Notes: generated from the letters alone by a model not told the origin. DNA of 64,000 bases from an uncultured bacterium (GCA_949300485.1 CASGEL010000005.1:1-64000), one strand, 5' to 3'. Positions 1 to 8,405 are shown, counted from the first letter of the stretch. Made by a program: numbers and translations.

Positions 1-761
1 CCTGATTTCAGTGCATTTGCATTTTTATAAATAAAATCATTTAGTTCTTGTGATTTACTAATAGCTTGAGCTACACTACTATTTTCGTGAAATACTATTC
101 CGGGAACATCGTCTTGATTAAATTGAGCTTTTACTTTTTCTTTAATTTGTTTTGTATATTGTGGAAAATCATTAGAAATATCTTTAATATTATTATAAAT
201 TTTTCCATTACGCTTAATATAGTCTTCATTACTCTTTTGAGTTAACCCTTTTGATGCTATATTCCAAAAATTAACAGCATCATCTTGCTTCAATATAGGT
301 CCGCCAACTAAGTTAATCCCTACATCAAGCAGATTTTTATTAAAAGCACCTATCAAACTATCTTCTATTACTTGTGGATAGTCATCAATAGTTGTTCTTG
401 GTTGTAATTGATAATCATTATAAGTTATTCCGCCTTCTAATTTTAATGTTGGGTCAATATCTGCTGCAGCACCAATATTAGTTCCACTATGTTCATAATT
501 ATTACTCCCAACTCCATCAGGCTTGGAGCGATAATGTGCCTTTACCTCTGTTCCGTCATCTCTAGTGTATGCGTTAACATAAACTACGTCTGAATTGCCG
601 GCAAGATCACTTTCTCTTGGAATACCCAAATTATTCAGTTGATAATCTATAGCTTTTTCATTTGCCAAAAATTCTCGATTTGTCATTTTTCCGATGTCTT
701 CTGCTGTGTAGATTTTGTTGTCATTTGTGATGGCATTAATAAAATTTCTCAAACTTGCCAT
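1..761 (-). CDS. Partial protein, possibly phage-derived, C-terminus outside window
   Basis: An open frame runs from an ATG at 761 leftwards off the window edge (253 codons with no stop). The protein starts MASLRNFINAITNDNK and is hydrophilic, with no signal peptide. Around residues 65-85 it has the pattern YTRDDGTEVKAHYRSKPDG, a Y-x-R-x-D-G-T-x-V-x-x-H-x-R-S motif that I associate with large phage or polymorphic proteins; I do not know its function. The upstream site is weak (AGAGAA). It is divergent from the XRE regulator at 902, a layout typical of regulated mobile or phage genes. Coding status is well supported by the long open frame; the phage origin is inference. Confidence 0.75.
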   Translation of the reverse strand, partial: MASLRNFINAITNDNKIYTAEDIGKMTNREFLANEKAIDYQLNNLGIPRESDLAGNSDVVYVNAYTRDDGTEVKAHYRSKPDGVGSNNYEHSGTNIGAAADIDPTLKLEGGITYNDYQLQPRTTIDDYPQVIEDSLIGAFNKNLLDVGINLVGGPILKQDDAVNFWNIASKGLTQKSNEDYIKRNGKIYNNIKDISNDFPQYTKQIKEKVKAQFNQDDVPGIVFHENSSVAQAISKSQELNDFIYKNANALKS

Positions 762-901
762 TTATATTTCTCTTTTGTTTTAGTGTAAGTCTATATTTCT
801 CAATATTTGTTGAATAATATATAATATAGTATTAATTTTCATATTTGTCAACAGTGTTGATTTGTTATTTGAATTATGGTACTATTTTTTTGAGGTTAAT
901 T

Positions 902-1285
902 ATGGATAAACATGCTCAACTAATCAAATTCGGTACTGTAATCAAACAAAGACGTCTGGCTTTAAAATTAAGTTTAAGAGAGTTAGAAAAGCTATCAAGT
1001 GTTAGTGCCGCTTTAATAACTAAACTTGAAAACGGGAAAATGGCTAATTTTCCGAAAGCTATTACGATAAAACAACTTAGTGATGCTTTAAAATTCAATG
1101 ATGAATTGTTTGTTCTGGCGGACATTTTGTTTGAAAATAAAGAACAAAATATTCCTGAAAAAACTTTTGAAGACGAATTAAGAGAACTACTTGCAACTAA
1201 AACAACTCTTAATTCTGATAATATTACACAGGTTATTTATTTTATTTCGGGATTGGAAAAACTACAAAAAATGGAAAATATTTAA
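902..1285 (+). CDS. XRE-family helix-turn-helix regulator
   Basis: A 127-residue cytosolic DNA-binding protein. Residues 12-65 form a Cro/CI-type helix-turn-helix: FGTVIKQRRLALKLSLREL, then LSSVSAALITKLENGK (the recognition helix region with the family's x-I-x-K-x-E-N-G end). The C-terminal half is acidic and unassigned. I chose the ATG at 902 because GAGG lies seven bases upstream; an earlier in-frame start at 845 has no such site. It faces away from the partial gene at 1-761 and may regulate it and itself. The exact target is not visible. Confidence 0.85.
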   Translation: MDKHAQLIKFGTVIKQRRLALKLSLRELEKLSSVSAALITKLENGKMANFPKAITIKQLSDALKFNDELFVLADILFENKEQNIPEKTFEDELRELLATKTTLNSDNITQVIYFISGLEKLQKMENI

Positions 1286-1368
1286 ATTCATAATTCTTCG
1301 ATTTTCAACAATTTTATGATACAACTTTTGAATAAAAAGTTCCAATGTCGTACAGTCAGTTGAGCCAT

Positions 1369-1397
1369 AAAGGAGATGTCATTTGGCATCTCCTTTA
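1369..1397. terminator. Hairpin terminator
   Basis: AAAGGAGATGTC, loop ATTT, then GGCATCTCCTTT: a 12-base stem with one wobble pair. It lies between the XRE gene and the convergent gene ending at 1414, with A/T-rich flanks on both sides, so it may stop both transcripts. Confidence 0.7.
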
Positions 1398-1413
1398 TAT
1401 TATTTTATTTTTT

Positions 1414-1845
1414 TTATTTTTTATCTTGGATTTTCCATATAAGAAATAATGAGATATAGAACATGCATATTCCACCTAATGTATATATCTCCCATAATAT
1501 CGGAAAAAATAACAAACTTCCAAAATGTGCCTCTTTTAATAACGGAAAAGCAAAGAACAATATAATAACTGCATCATAGTAAAAAGCTAATAATACTGAC
1601 TTTCTGACATTTTTATTAGTTTTTAATTCATTTTGCACTTTGTTCAAGATTGAAATCGGAAAATTTTTTTCATAAATTCTAAACAGTATGGGTAAAAGCA
1701 AAAATTTTATAATTATGCAGAGTAAAAACATACAGGCTGGCATAATAGCATTTGGTGCCATAGCAAGAGTTATAAACAAAATAAACGCCATTGCTACTAC
1801 ATAGAAAGCAAATATTATATTCAATATATTTAAATATAAATACAA
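1414..1845 (-). CDS. Small integral membrane protein, unknown
   Basis: About 143 residues with four hydrophobic stretches (roughly residues 5-30, 33-55, 80-100 and 110-135) and a short basic C-terminus ending IWKIQDKK, so a four-helix inner-membrane protein. I do not recognise a family. The start is uncertain: 1845 is a TTG without a clear ribosome site, and an in-frame ATG lies at 1791. It shares the hairpin at 1369-1397 with the convergent regulator gene. Confidence 0.55.
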   Translation of the reverse strand: MYLYLNILNIIFAFYVVAMAFILFITLAMAPNAIMPACMFLLCIIIKFLLLPILFRIYEKNFPISILNKVQNELKTNKNVRKSVLLAFYYDAVIILFFAFPLLKEAHFGSLLFFPILWEIYTLGGICMFYISLFLIWKIQDKK

Positions 1846-1878
1846 ATCTGTTTTTTTATATATAAAAATCCTTATAAT

Positions 1879-2043
1879 TTATTTCAGTTTATATCTACAT
1901 TTTACTATTGTAAAGTACGGATTTAACTTCCCTGTTTCTTGGGCTTGACGCCCCATTTTGACAAGAAGGTTAGAATCATATTTATTAAAGTCATACGTAT
2001 CAAGTAATGTCACATCTACATAATTTCCATGAACTATAGTCAT
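1879..2043 (-). CDS. Small hypothetical protein, 54 residues
   Basis: A 54-codon frame starting MTIVHGNYVDVTLLDTYDF and ending YFTIVKCRYKLK. The composition is protein-like, with alternating hydrophobic and charged residues and a core NLLVKMGRQAQETGKLNPYF. It lies just after the stop of the gene at 2068-3165 on the same strand. There is no convincing Shine-Dalgarno site before the ATG, so it may be read by coupling or be a remnant of a longer gene. The family is unknown. Confidence 0.45.
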   Translation of the reverse strand: MTIVHGNYVDVTLLDTYDFNKYDSNLLVKMGRQAQETGKLNPYFTIVKCRYKLK

Positions 2044-2067
2044 ATTTATCAAATAATAATTTTAATG

Positions 2068-3165
2068 TTAGTTGTCAAATTCAGAATTTTGTTGTCTGTA
2101 AAATTTTTCTTTTTCCAGCAGGATTAGTTCATTTAACTGTTTGTTTACTTTGGCTTGTGACTTATAGGTTCTGTCTATAATTCTCGGGCTTATTTTTGTT
2201 TTGTAGGATTGATTATATTCAAGAAGTTCGTTTGAGTATTTTGAAATTGTTTTATCTGTATCTGCCAATAGTTTTTCGTATATTTTGCAGATTTCATTTT
2301 CTGTCGGATTTGTTTTTTTATAATCTTTATTTTCTTCTATAAATTTGTCAATAGAGTCAATGACAGAATTTTTATTCGCGGTACTTTCTTCAAATTGTTG
2401 AAGTTTATAATTGATTTTTTCAAAGCGTTTTAGTATATCATAACTGATTTTATGATTTTTGCAGTCTGAGATAAGCTGTTGTGCTTCTCTTTTTATGTCA
2501 TTTGCATCTGTATAGCCGGATATAAGAAATAACAGCACTGCTGTTTTATTTTGTTCATCAAGATTTTTTATTTGTTTAGAAAATTCAGGAATGTTTTTTG
2601 ATGAAATATTAACAAGCTCTTTATCCATGTTTGTTTTTACTTCTTGGAACTTGTCATAGTACGGTTTTAATTTTTCAAATTCTTCAGAATCTCTATAGAT
2701 TTTTTTTCTGCCGTTTTCTATTGCATTTAGAATTTTATCGGTTGAATACATTTTATGACTTTGGACAAATTGTGCTGTTCGTTCAAATTCTTTTATATTA
2801 TTTTCGTATTTTTCGTATAACAAAGCATTTTGTGTTAAATTTTTAAACGTTTCATTTTGAGCTGCATTAAATTTTTTTTGCATAAGCCGAGTTTCATAGT
2901 CTTTTATCAGCTTAAGTTTTTCTTGAGAATCATAACCGATTTTTCCAAGCATGATAAAACGAGTTTTGTTCTCCTCAAGAAATGGCTCAACAATATTTTG
3001 AATATCGTTTTTAATTTGATTTATTTGCGGATTTAATAATTCGTCAGATTTTTGGAACCGGTCTTTACTGCCAAATGACGGATTTATTGCAGTCTTATTT
3101 CCTGTATAATTTTTGTTTAAATTATATACAGTTTGAATATTTGAGGTGATAGGCAGTATTCTCAT
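2068..3165 (-). CDS. Coiled-coil protein with N-terminal SFGS tag
   Basis: 365 residues. It begins MRILPITSNIQTVYNLNK and has S30-F31-G32-S33, the tag-like motif shared with five other proteins in this window. The rest is strongly charged, rich in K, E, N and Q, and predicted helical with long heptad-like stretches (for example residues 170-300), so an extended coiled coil. There is no signal peptide or membrane segment. GGAG stands before the ATG at 3165. No enzyme motif is visible. A structural or surface-associated role is a guess; I give no function. Confidence 0.75.
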   Translation of the reverse strand: MRILPITSNIQTVYNLNKNYTGNKTAINPSFGSKDRFQKSDELLNPQINQIKNDIQNIVEPFLEENKTRFIMLGKIGYDSQEKLKLIKDYETRLMQKKFNAAQNETFKNLTQNALLYEKYENNIKEFERTAQFVQSHKMYSTDKILNAIENGRKKIYRDSEEFEKLKPYYDKFQEVKTNMDKELVNISSKNIPEFSKQIKNLDEQNKTAVLLFLISGYTDANDIKREAQQLISDCKNHKISYDILKRFEKINYKLQQFEESTANKNSVIDSIDKFIEENKDYKKTNPTENEICKIYEKLLADTDKTISKYSNELLEYNQSYKTKISPRIIDRTYKSQAKVNKQLNELILLEKEKFYRQQNSEFDN

Positions 3166-3257
3166 ATAATTTCTCCGACACTATTTTTATTATATTTTCT
3201 GATTCTTTATAAAATCTGTCAATATATATTTTTGCCATAAGATTTCATACAAACCTC

Positions 3258-3285
3258 TTGTATTTAAATTTTTAAGGGCTAAAAT
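3258..3285 (+). promoter_or_regulatory. Promoter of tRNA-Gln
   Basis: TTGTAT, 16-base spacer, TAAAAT. Predicted start about 3292, a few bases before the mature tRNA end at 3297. Confidence 0.5.
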
Positions 3286-3296
3286 AGATTATGTAA

Positions 3297-3367
3297 TCCC
3301 GGATCGTCTAGCGGCAGGACTGAAGATTCTGGCTCTTCCAACGGTGGTTCGAATCCATCTCCGGGAG
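3297..3367 (+). tRNA. tRNA-Gln(CTG)
   Basis: All arms fold: acceptor TCCCGGA/TCCGGGA, D stem GTCT/GGAC with GG in the loop, anticodon stem GAAGA/TCTTC with loop TTCTGGC (anticodon CTG at loop positions 3-5), and T stem GGTGG/CCATC with loop TTCGAAT. The CCA end is not encoded. It has its own promoter and a terminator follows. Confidence 0.93.
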
Positions 3368-3372
3368 ATTTT

Positions 3373-3402
3373 AAAAACGACATTTTAGGATGTCGTTTTT
3401 TT
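3373..3402 (+). terminator. Terminator of tRNA-Gln
   Basis: AAAAACGACA, loop, TGTCGTTTTTTT: a hairpin followed by seven T, starting six bases after the tRNA. Confidence 0.85.
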
Positions 3403-3555
3403 ATGCAAATCTCTCCGGCGAGTCTTCTCCCCAATGATGTTTTTCGTGTAGCTCAAAACATCCCGGTTCAATCCTGAGAAAATCTTAGGAAACCCTCATT
3501 TGCAAGGCTCGTTCTGCTCGCCGGTAACTGAGCTGAAATCCATCTCTAAGTGAAA
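3403..3555. other. Gene-free spacer between two similar terminators
   Basis: 153 bases with no convincing gene. It is bounded by an inverted repeat CCGGCGAG (3416-3423) and CTCGCCGG (about 3518-3526) and contains tRNA-like words (GTAGCTCA, GGTTCAATCC), but I cannot fold a whole tRNA from it. It may be a decayed tRNA or a structured RNA. Confidence 0.3.
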
Positions 3556-3581
3556 TAAAAACGACTCACTGAGTCGTTTTT
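3556..3581. terminator. Second terminator downstream of tRNA-Gln
   Basis: AAAACGACTCA/TGAGTCGTTTT. It shares the outer arms AAAACGAC/GTCGTTTT and the following TATGC with the first terminator. It can also serve the minus-strand fragment at 3606-3764. Confidence 0.65.
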
Positions 3582-3605
3582 ATGCATAAACCTTGTTTTA
3601 TCTTG

Positions 3606-3764
3606 TTAGCGTAGAGATTTAACCATTCTATATACAGCTTTTAAGTCATCTTGTGGTAAGTGGTCTATATTATTCTTGATATATTCGCTCATTGTATCAG
3701 GAGTCAGTGCAAGATGTTCAAAATCAAAAAGGTCTTTCAGGTCTATATTTAAATGGTAATATAT
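3606..3764 (-). pseudogene. C-terminal gene fragment
   Basis: The minus strand reads as protein for about 52 codons up to a stop at 3606-3608. It includes DLFDFEHLALTPDTMSEYI and ends KAVYRMVKSLR. A stop codon closes the frame just upstream and there is no start at its head; the only internal ATG would give 28 residues. It looks like the preserved tail of a lost gene. The family is not recognised. Confidence 0.4.
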
Positions 3765-3854
3765 TGACTATATCGCAATAAATATTGTAAATTACAATGT
3801 ATAAAGTCATAATAAGGTAAATTTAGAAAATTTATGACTAAACAGGTTGCTTTT

Positions 3855-5222
3855 ATGAAAAAAATACTTCTTTTTATATTATTATATTTATTTACATCTG
3901 CTATGGTATTTGCAGCAGCAGTAAAACCGGATTCAAAGCCTGCGTTCAAACCAGTTATTAAACAATGTAGTTTAGTAAAACCCAATATAACAAATCCAAA
4001 TACTTCAAGTTCAAGTATCTCTAAATATGATAGCTACGAAAAGCATTATATATATTATTTGGAGACTAATAATGATACAGAACTATTAAAATGTGCAGAA
4101 AGTTTTGCATCTGAATATCCTGAAAAAATGATCCCCTTTGGATTAAGAGCAATCGCTTATCAGCGTATTGGTAATTGCGAGGTCGCAATTCCAGATTTAA
4201 CAGTTGCATTAACAAAAAAATGGAGTTTTGGTGTTTTGGCCCCTTATCTTAACCTAGCAAGGGCAAAATGTTTTTATAATAGTTATGATATAGAGTTTGC
4301 ATTGGCCGATTATAATCAAATATCTCCATGGGAGCTTGCCAAATTACCGCCTACTGAAATGGAAGAATTGTTTATAATAAAAGGTCGATTATATAGAATA
4401 TTAGAATTGTATAATGAAGCAATTATTAGCTTTACTAAAGTATTAAATTATTTTGCTAGAAAAGATTTATATTACAAGATCGGTGAGTGTTTTTCACAAG
4501 TTCCTAATATGTTGAAAACTCGTAAATATTTTAATAAATATATAAAAGAATGTGAGAATGATGAATCTGAAGAATGTACTTTTTATTATACTTACGCTAA
4601 TAATTATTTAAAAAATATAAATGAATATTCAGAAAATGGTTATATAAATAACATTAAAACAGAGATAAATTCTAATAATTATACTCGTGCTTTTATCCTT
4701 ACTGATAAATTTATAAAGGAATTTCCAGAAAGTGTATCGGCTGTCAATATGCAAAACTTATTATATCAAGATTGCCAAAAAGCATTGCCGAATTTGGAAC
4801 GTGGAGTAAAGGGAGAAATAGTTTCTTTCTCTCAAGAAGAATATTTATCTGTACTTAAAGCAAAATCGCATTGTTCTTCCTTACTTGGAACAGATTCTAT
4901 GTGGGATGATAGAAAGCTTCTTTCTTATTATATGTACAAGAGAGAATGTGAACAGGATTTTGCTTTAGGAAATTTGAACGATGCAATATACAAATGTAAT
5001 AAGGCTCTTTCGTATGATGAAAATATTGAAATTTATTATTTACGTGGGCAAATATTATATCAAAAATTTAACTTTAAAGATGCCTATTTTGATTTTGAGC
5101 AGATAAATAGTATGTGCTTAAAACCATCATCGGATTATTTTTCAAATGAACGTTGTAAAGAATATACACAAAAGGCAAATAGGTTTATAAAATATATTAA
5201 AGAAGTACAAAAAAGAATTTAG
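3855..5222 (+). CDS. Secreted TPR-like repeat protein
   Basis: 455 residues. It starts with a clear signal peptide (MKKILLFILLYLFTSAMVFA, cleavage near AAA), so it is exported. Behind it are helix pairs of tetratricopeptide type: around residues 75-110 (A-x-R-x-G near GLRAIAYQRIG), 160-215 (FIIKGRLYRILELYNEAII) and near the C-terminus (YYLRGQILYQKFNFKDAYF). Such proteins act as periplasmic protein-binding scaffolds. I prefer the ATG at 3855 over 3834 because the signal peptide starts there and AGG is nine bases upstream. It stands alone between gene debris and the aminotransferase. Confidence 0.75.
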   Translation: MKKILLFILLYLFTSAMVFAAAVKPDSKPAFKPVIKQCSLVKPNITNPNTSSSSISKYDSYEKHYIYYLETNNDTELLKCAESFASEYPEKMIPFGLRAIAYQRIGNCEVAIPDLTVALTKKWSFGVLAPYLNLARAKCFYNSYDIEFALADYNQISPWELAKLPPTEMEELFIIKGRLYRILELYNEAIISFTKVLNYFARKDLYYKIGECFSQVPNMLKTRKYFNKYIKECENDESEECTFYYTYANNYLKNINEYSENGYINNIKTEINSNNYTRAFILTDKFIKEFPESVSAVNMQNLLYQDCQKALPNLERGVKGEIVSFSQEEYLSVLKAKSHCSSLLGTDSMWDDRKLLSYYMYKRECEQDFALGNLNDAIYKCNKALSYDENIEIYYLRGQILYQKFNFKDAYFDFEQINSMCLKPSSDYFSNERCKEYTQKANRFIKYIKEVQKRI

Positions 5223-5367
5223 AAGTTCTAAATATTCTATATGGTTGGTCTATGATAAAGGTGTTTAGGTGTAAGTAAGTGGAAAAGACTTTTTGCTTAG
5301 TTATTGCAGATAAATTTTTATATAATTATTTCCTCATATAAAATTTATATTAAGACTTCAAATACTA

Positions 5368-5376
5368 TGGTATAAT
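5368..5376 (+). promoter_or_regulatory. Extended -10 promoter of the aminotransferase gene
   Basis: TGG followed by TATAAT (TGnTATAAT) with a weak -35 region, 42 bases before the start at 5418. The same extended -10 form precedes genes at 19995 and 61437. Confidence 0.5.
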
Positions 5377-5417
5377 TGTTTTATACAAAAGATCGGTAGA
5401 AAGTAAAGGAGATAATT

Positions 5418-6542
5418 ATGATTCCTATTTTTGATTCAAAACGTCAATATGCTCAAATTGGCGAAGAAGCTGAAAAAGCTGTATGCGAAGTTATGAGATC
5501 CGGCTGCTACATTTTAGGGCCTAATGTAAAAGCTTTGGAAAGTGAATTGGCTCAGTATATCGGCTGTAAGTATACTGTTGCATTGAACTCAGGTACTGAT
5601 GCTTTGCATATTGCATTGCGAGCTTTGGATATAGGTGCAGGCGATGAAGTTATCACTACTGCATTTACATTTGTTGCAACTGCTGAAGCTATCGGTATGG
5701 TTGGTGCAAAACCTGTATTTGTTGATATCGATGCAGATACTTTCAATATCGATCCTAAGAAAATTGAAGCTGCTATTACTCCAAAAACAAAAGCTATAAT
5801 TCCTGTTCATTTATATGGTCAGCCTTGTGATATGGATTCTATTATGGCTATTGCTAAGAAACATAATTTACGTGTAATCGAAGATTGTTGCCAAGCTATA
5901 GGTTCAACATTCAAAGGCCAAAAAGTAGGTACATTTGGTGATATCGGCTGCTACAGCTTCTATCCGACTAAGAACTTGGGTACTATGGGTGACGGCGGAC
6001 TTTGTACAGTTAATGATGAAAAATTGAGAGATAGATTAATTGCTTTAAGAAATCATGGTTCAATGGTTCGTTACCACAATGATGAATTAGGTGTAAACAG
6101 CCGTCTTGATGAAATTCAAGCTGCAATTTTGAGAGTTAAGGCTAAACACATTGATGAATGGAATACAAAACGCAGAGAGCATGCCGCATATTATAATAAA
6201 TTGTTTGCAAGCTGTCCTGATATCCAAACTCCAAAAGAATTGGACAATACATATTGTGTTTATCACCAATATACAGTTAAAATTCCTAATCGTGATGAAG
6301 TTCATAAAATGCTTGGCGAAAATGGTATTGGAGCAATGTTATATTATCCTATTCCGCTTCACTTCCAAAAAGTTAATGCTTGGTTAGGAATGGGCCCTGG
6401 TTCATTACCAGTCACAGAAAAGAACACAGAAGTTGTTATTTCTCTTCCGATGTTCCCTGAATTGACTCACGAAGAACAAGATACTGTTGCTAAAACTTTG
6501 ATTGAATGTATTGAAAAATCAAAATCTGCTGCAGCAGTTTAG
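5418..6542 (+). CDS. DegT/DnrJ/EryC1/StrS-family sugar aminotransferase
   Basis: 374 residues, the usual length of PLP-dependent nucleotide-sugar aminotransferases. Visible family features are NSGTDALHIALRAL (residues 57-70, phosphate binding), DEVITTAFTFVATAEA (76-91), the cofactor-binding Asp in VIEDCCQAIGS (153-163), and the Schiff-base lysine K185 in CYSFYPTKNLGTMGDGG. It transfers an amino group from glutamate to a keto sugar nucleotide for surface glycans; the exact sugar cannot be told. AAAGGAG precedes the start. It forms a single-gene unit with its own promoter and terminator. Confidence 0.9.
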   Translation: MIPIFDSKRQYAQIGEEAEKAVCEVMRSGCYILGPNVKALESELAQYIGCKYTVALNSGTDALHIALRALDIGAGDEVITTAFTFVATAEAIGMVGAKPVFVDIDADTFNIDPKKIEAAITPKTKAIIPVHLYGQPCDMDSIMAIAKKHNLRVIEDCCQAIGSTFKGQKVGTFGDIGCYSFYPTKNLGTMGDGGLCTVNDEKLRDRLIALRNHGSMVRYHNDELGVNSRLDEIQAAILRVKAKHIDEWNTKRREHAAYYNKLFASCPDIQTPKELDNTYCVYHQYTVKIPNRDEVHKMLGENGIGAMLYYPIPLHFQKVNAWLGMGPGSLPVTEKNTEVVISLPMFPELTHEEQDTVAKTLIECIEKSKSAAAV

Positions 6543-6558
6543 GCATAAAATTAATTAT

Positions 6559-6598
6559 AAAAAGACCTCTTTATTTTATAAAATAAAGAGGTCTTTTT
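6559..6598. terminator. Strong bidirectional terminator
   Basis: AAAAAGACCTCTTTATTTT/AAAATAAAGAGGTCTTTTT: a stem of about 18 bases with T/A runs on both sides. It separates the aminotransferase from the convergent gene ending at 6597. Confidence 0.85.
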
Positions 6599-6857
6599 AT
6601 GCTTGTGTAAATAGTTTATGGTCACCTTTATCTATATTAGGTTTTAGTCCGTTTTGTAAAAATATGTCATTATTTGAAAATTGAGCTATATTATCTGTTT
6701 GTTTTCCCTGAAATAGTACTTGCATCAGGTTATAAATAGGATTATTAGGAAGAGTGTTTACTTGAGTCAGTCCGGTGTCAGGTACGTTGTATTGTGAATT
6801 AAAATCCGTACCGGGTTTGCTGTTTAATTGTACTCCGTTTAGCTGTAAACTGCTCAT
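6597..6857 (-). CDS. Small hypothetical protein, 86 residues
   Basis: Starts MSSLQLNGVQLNSKPGTDF and is rich in N, Q and L, without membrane or signal segments. It has a very good ribosome site (TAAGGAGATAATTA) before the ATG at 6857 and lies 11 bases after the gene at 6869-7213, so the two form an operon. No family recognised. The stop falls inside the shared terminator hairpin. Confidence 0.7.
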   Translation of the reverse strand: MSSLQLNGVQLNSKPGTDFNSQYNVPDTGLTQVNTLPNNPIYNLMQVLFQGKQTDNIAQFSNNDIFLQNGLKPNIDKGDHKLFTQA

Positions 6858-6868
6858 TAATTATCTCC

Positions 6869-7213
6869 TTAAGCAAGCGTTTGCATTGTAAAACATCCGC
6901 CTGCTGGGTTACCTGCTTCATTATAAGGTTGAAGATTTCCTACCCCCGGGTGTGGGTAAAATCTTTTTCCTTTAACTTCAAAGCTTGCGTTTGGATCTGT
7001 CATTGTTTTTTCGTATGCCATATTAACGTTTGGATCAAGTCCGACTGAATACCATAAGGCATCAAGATTATTTTTTATCATTCCAAAAGTGGAACTAATT
7101 ATGTTTCTGGTTTCATCATCCGTTTTTTTTATGCCAAGATCTGCAGTTATATAATTATCTTCTCTAATTGCTGCAGTTCTGTTAATTGCGTCTATTGAAC
7201 GTCTGTCACTCAT
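6869..7213 (-). CDS. Small hypothetical protein, 114 residues
   Basis: First gene of a two-gene operon with 6597-6857. It begins MSDRRSIDAINRTAAIREDN; a middle helical part (NLDALWYSVGLDPNVNMAY) is followed by a Pro/Gly-rich tail (FYPHPGVGNLQPYNEAGN). There is no signal peptide. GAGGAT precedes the ATG. I recognise no family; it could be a structural partner of the following small protein. Confidence 0.7.
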   Translation of the reverse strand: MSDRRSIDAINRTAAIREDNYITADLGIKKTDDETRNIISSTFGMIKNNLDALWYSVGLDPNVNMAYEKTMTDPNASFEVKGKRFYPHPGVGNLQPYNEAGNPAGGCFTMQTLA

Positions 7214-7434
7214 GCCAAGATCCTCTATACTCTGCTCTTATATATATAAACAATATAAAGTTTAAATAATTGCTAAATCTTGCTTTTTGAGATTAATATT
7301 TCTTAATAAATTCTAATGGCAGTAAAGCATGTCAACAAAAATAACCACAATAGATAATATTAAGTTTTGTAAAGTGTAAAATGTACACTATTAGCGTAAT
7401 TCAGGGTATCTTATAAAAACATAAAAACATCTTA

Positions 7435-7463
7435 TTGACATATAATTTTTGTTGTGTAATAAT
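7435..7463 (+). promoter_or_regulatory. Strong promoter of candidate small RNA
   Basis: Perfect TTGACA, 16-17-base spacer, TAATAA/AATAAT. No protein gene follows on this strand before the terminator at 7583. Confidence 0.6.
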
Positions 7464-7468
7464 AATTA

Positions 7469-7609
7469 CATAAGATTTAAGTGTAGTCGAAACACTAAAT
7501 ATAAATAGTTCATTAACCCCAAAAACATATAAACTCCTAAATAATAAACACTAAAAGAGACCATTAGGATGCAGAAAACGACCCACTCACTTGTGAGTGG
7601 TTTTTTTTT
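7469..7609 (+). ncRNA. Candidate small RNA of about 140 nt
   Basis: The segment between the promoter at 7435-7463 and the perfect terminator at 7583-7609 (CCACTCA, CTTG, TGAGTGG, nine T) holds no credible reading frame. Near its 5' end is a small hairpin AGTGT/ACACT. The middle is A-rich and unpaired. The layout (strong promoter, short A/U-rich body, intrinsic terminator, own strand) is that of a trans-acting small RNA. The ends are predicted only. It opposes the gene that ends at 7636. Confidence 0.5.
7583..7609 (+). terminator. Terminator of candidate small RNA
   Basis: A 7-base perfect stem with a four-base loop followed by nine T. Confidence 0.85.
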
Positions 7610-7635
7610 ATGTTTTAAAATAGTTTTTTATATTA

Positions 7636-8310
7636 TTAGTTAGCCTGAGGGTTTGTTTGAATTTGTTGAGTCTGATAGCTGCCAGGCTCTTCATCTTTTG
7701 GAATATTTGAGTATTTTGCATCTGAAACAGGTGTGGTCTGGGGTTCTGTAGATTCTGCATTTTCTGTTTTGGCAGGCAGAGTATTGTTTGGAAGTTCTCT
7801 TCGTGTATTTAAAAATTCGTTCATCCTTTGTTCATAATCAATATGTAGATTTTCGGATTTTTGGATTTTTTGTAAAATATCATTAAGTTCTTTTTTATAT
7901 GAATCAGCCTGTTTGCAGGTTTTATAATTATCTGTTGTGTTATATAGTTTTCGGATTATTCCTGTTGCTACGCTTCTTCTTGAATCGTTGCTATCCAGTT
8001 TTTTATATGTAAGATTATATAATTCAATTGCATTTTGCTGGGCATAATCAAGATAAACGCATGAAATATTTTTTATAGGGATATTTTTATTTTTTTCGAG
8101 TTTTTGTTCTAAAAAGTCATCAATTGATAAATATTCATAATATTTATCAGATGTAGACATATCTGTTCTATTTGCAAGTGTTTCAAAATCTATTTTTTCA
8201 TTAAGATTTTTTACTTCTAAATATGCTGAGATTGAGTATCCTGCTAATAGTATACCTAATCCGAGTATACTTATTCCTAATAATAGTAAGTCATTTGAAT
8301 TCTCTTCCAT
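7636..8310 (-). CDS. Single-pass membrane protein, unknown
   Basis: 224 residues from the ATG at 8310, which has AAGGGG five bases upstream; a start 30 bases earlier lacks a site. One transmembrane helix near the N-terminus (DLLLLGISILGLGILLAGYS) is followed by a hydrophilic, mostly helical domain with two cysteines and a disordered Pro/Gln/Thr-rich tail. Topology suggests an N-in anchor with the domain outside the cytoplasm. No family is recognised. It is divergent from the three-cysteine gene at 8437. Confidence 0.7.
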   Translation of the reverse strand: MEENSNDLLLLGISILGLGILLAGYSISAYLEVKNLNEKIDFETLANRTDMSTSDKYYEYLSIDDFLEQKLEKNKNIPIKNISCVYLDYAQQNAIELYNLTYKKLDSNDSRRSVATGIIRKLYNTTDNYKTCKQADSYKKELNDILQKIQKSENLHIDYEQRMNEFLNTRRELPNNTLPAKTENAESTEPQTTPVSDAKYSNIPKDEEPGSYQTQQIQTNPQAN

Positions 8311-8376
8311 TATACCCCTTATGTTAAAACTCTTTTCCAAAATTATATAATAAAATTATGTAAAAAGCTATTTAGC

Positions 8377-8405
8377 TTGTAGAGTTTTAATTTTTAGAGT
8401 ATAAT
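8377..8405 (+). promoter_or_regulatory. Promoter of the 8437-10579 gene run
   Basis: TTGTAG, 17-base spacer, perfect TATAAT; predicted start about 8412. It reads into the two three-cysteine protein genes and the hydrolase gene, which lie 33 and 4 bases apart. Confidence 0.6.

Noticed and set aside
857-885. Promoter TTGATT-17-TACTAT before the XRE gene at 902
   Set aside because: The start would fall on the ribosome site, leaving no leader; the match is modest.
3403-3555. Second tRNA after tRNA-Gln
   Set aside because: tRNA-like D and T words are present but acceptor and anticodon stems cannot be formed.
3749-3985. 78-codon minus-strand frame
   Set aside because: Overlaps the start of the secreted TPR gene, no ribosome site, Cys/Asn-rich nonsense.
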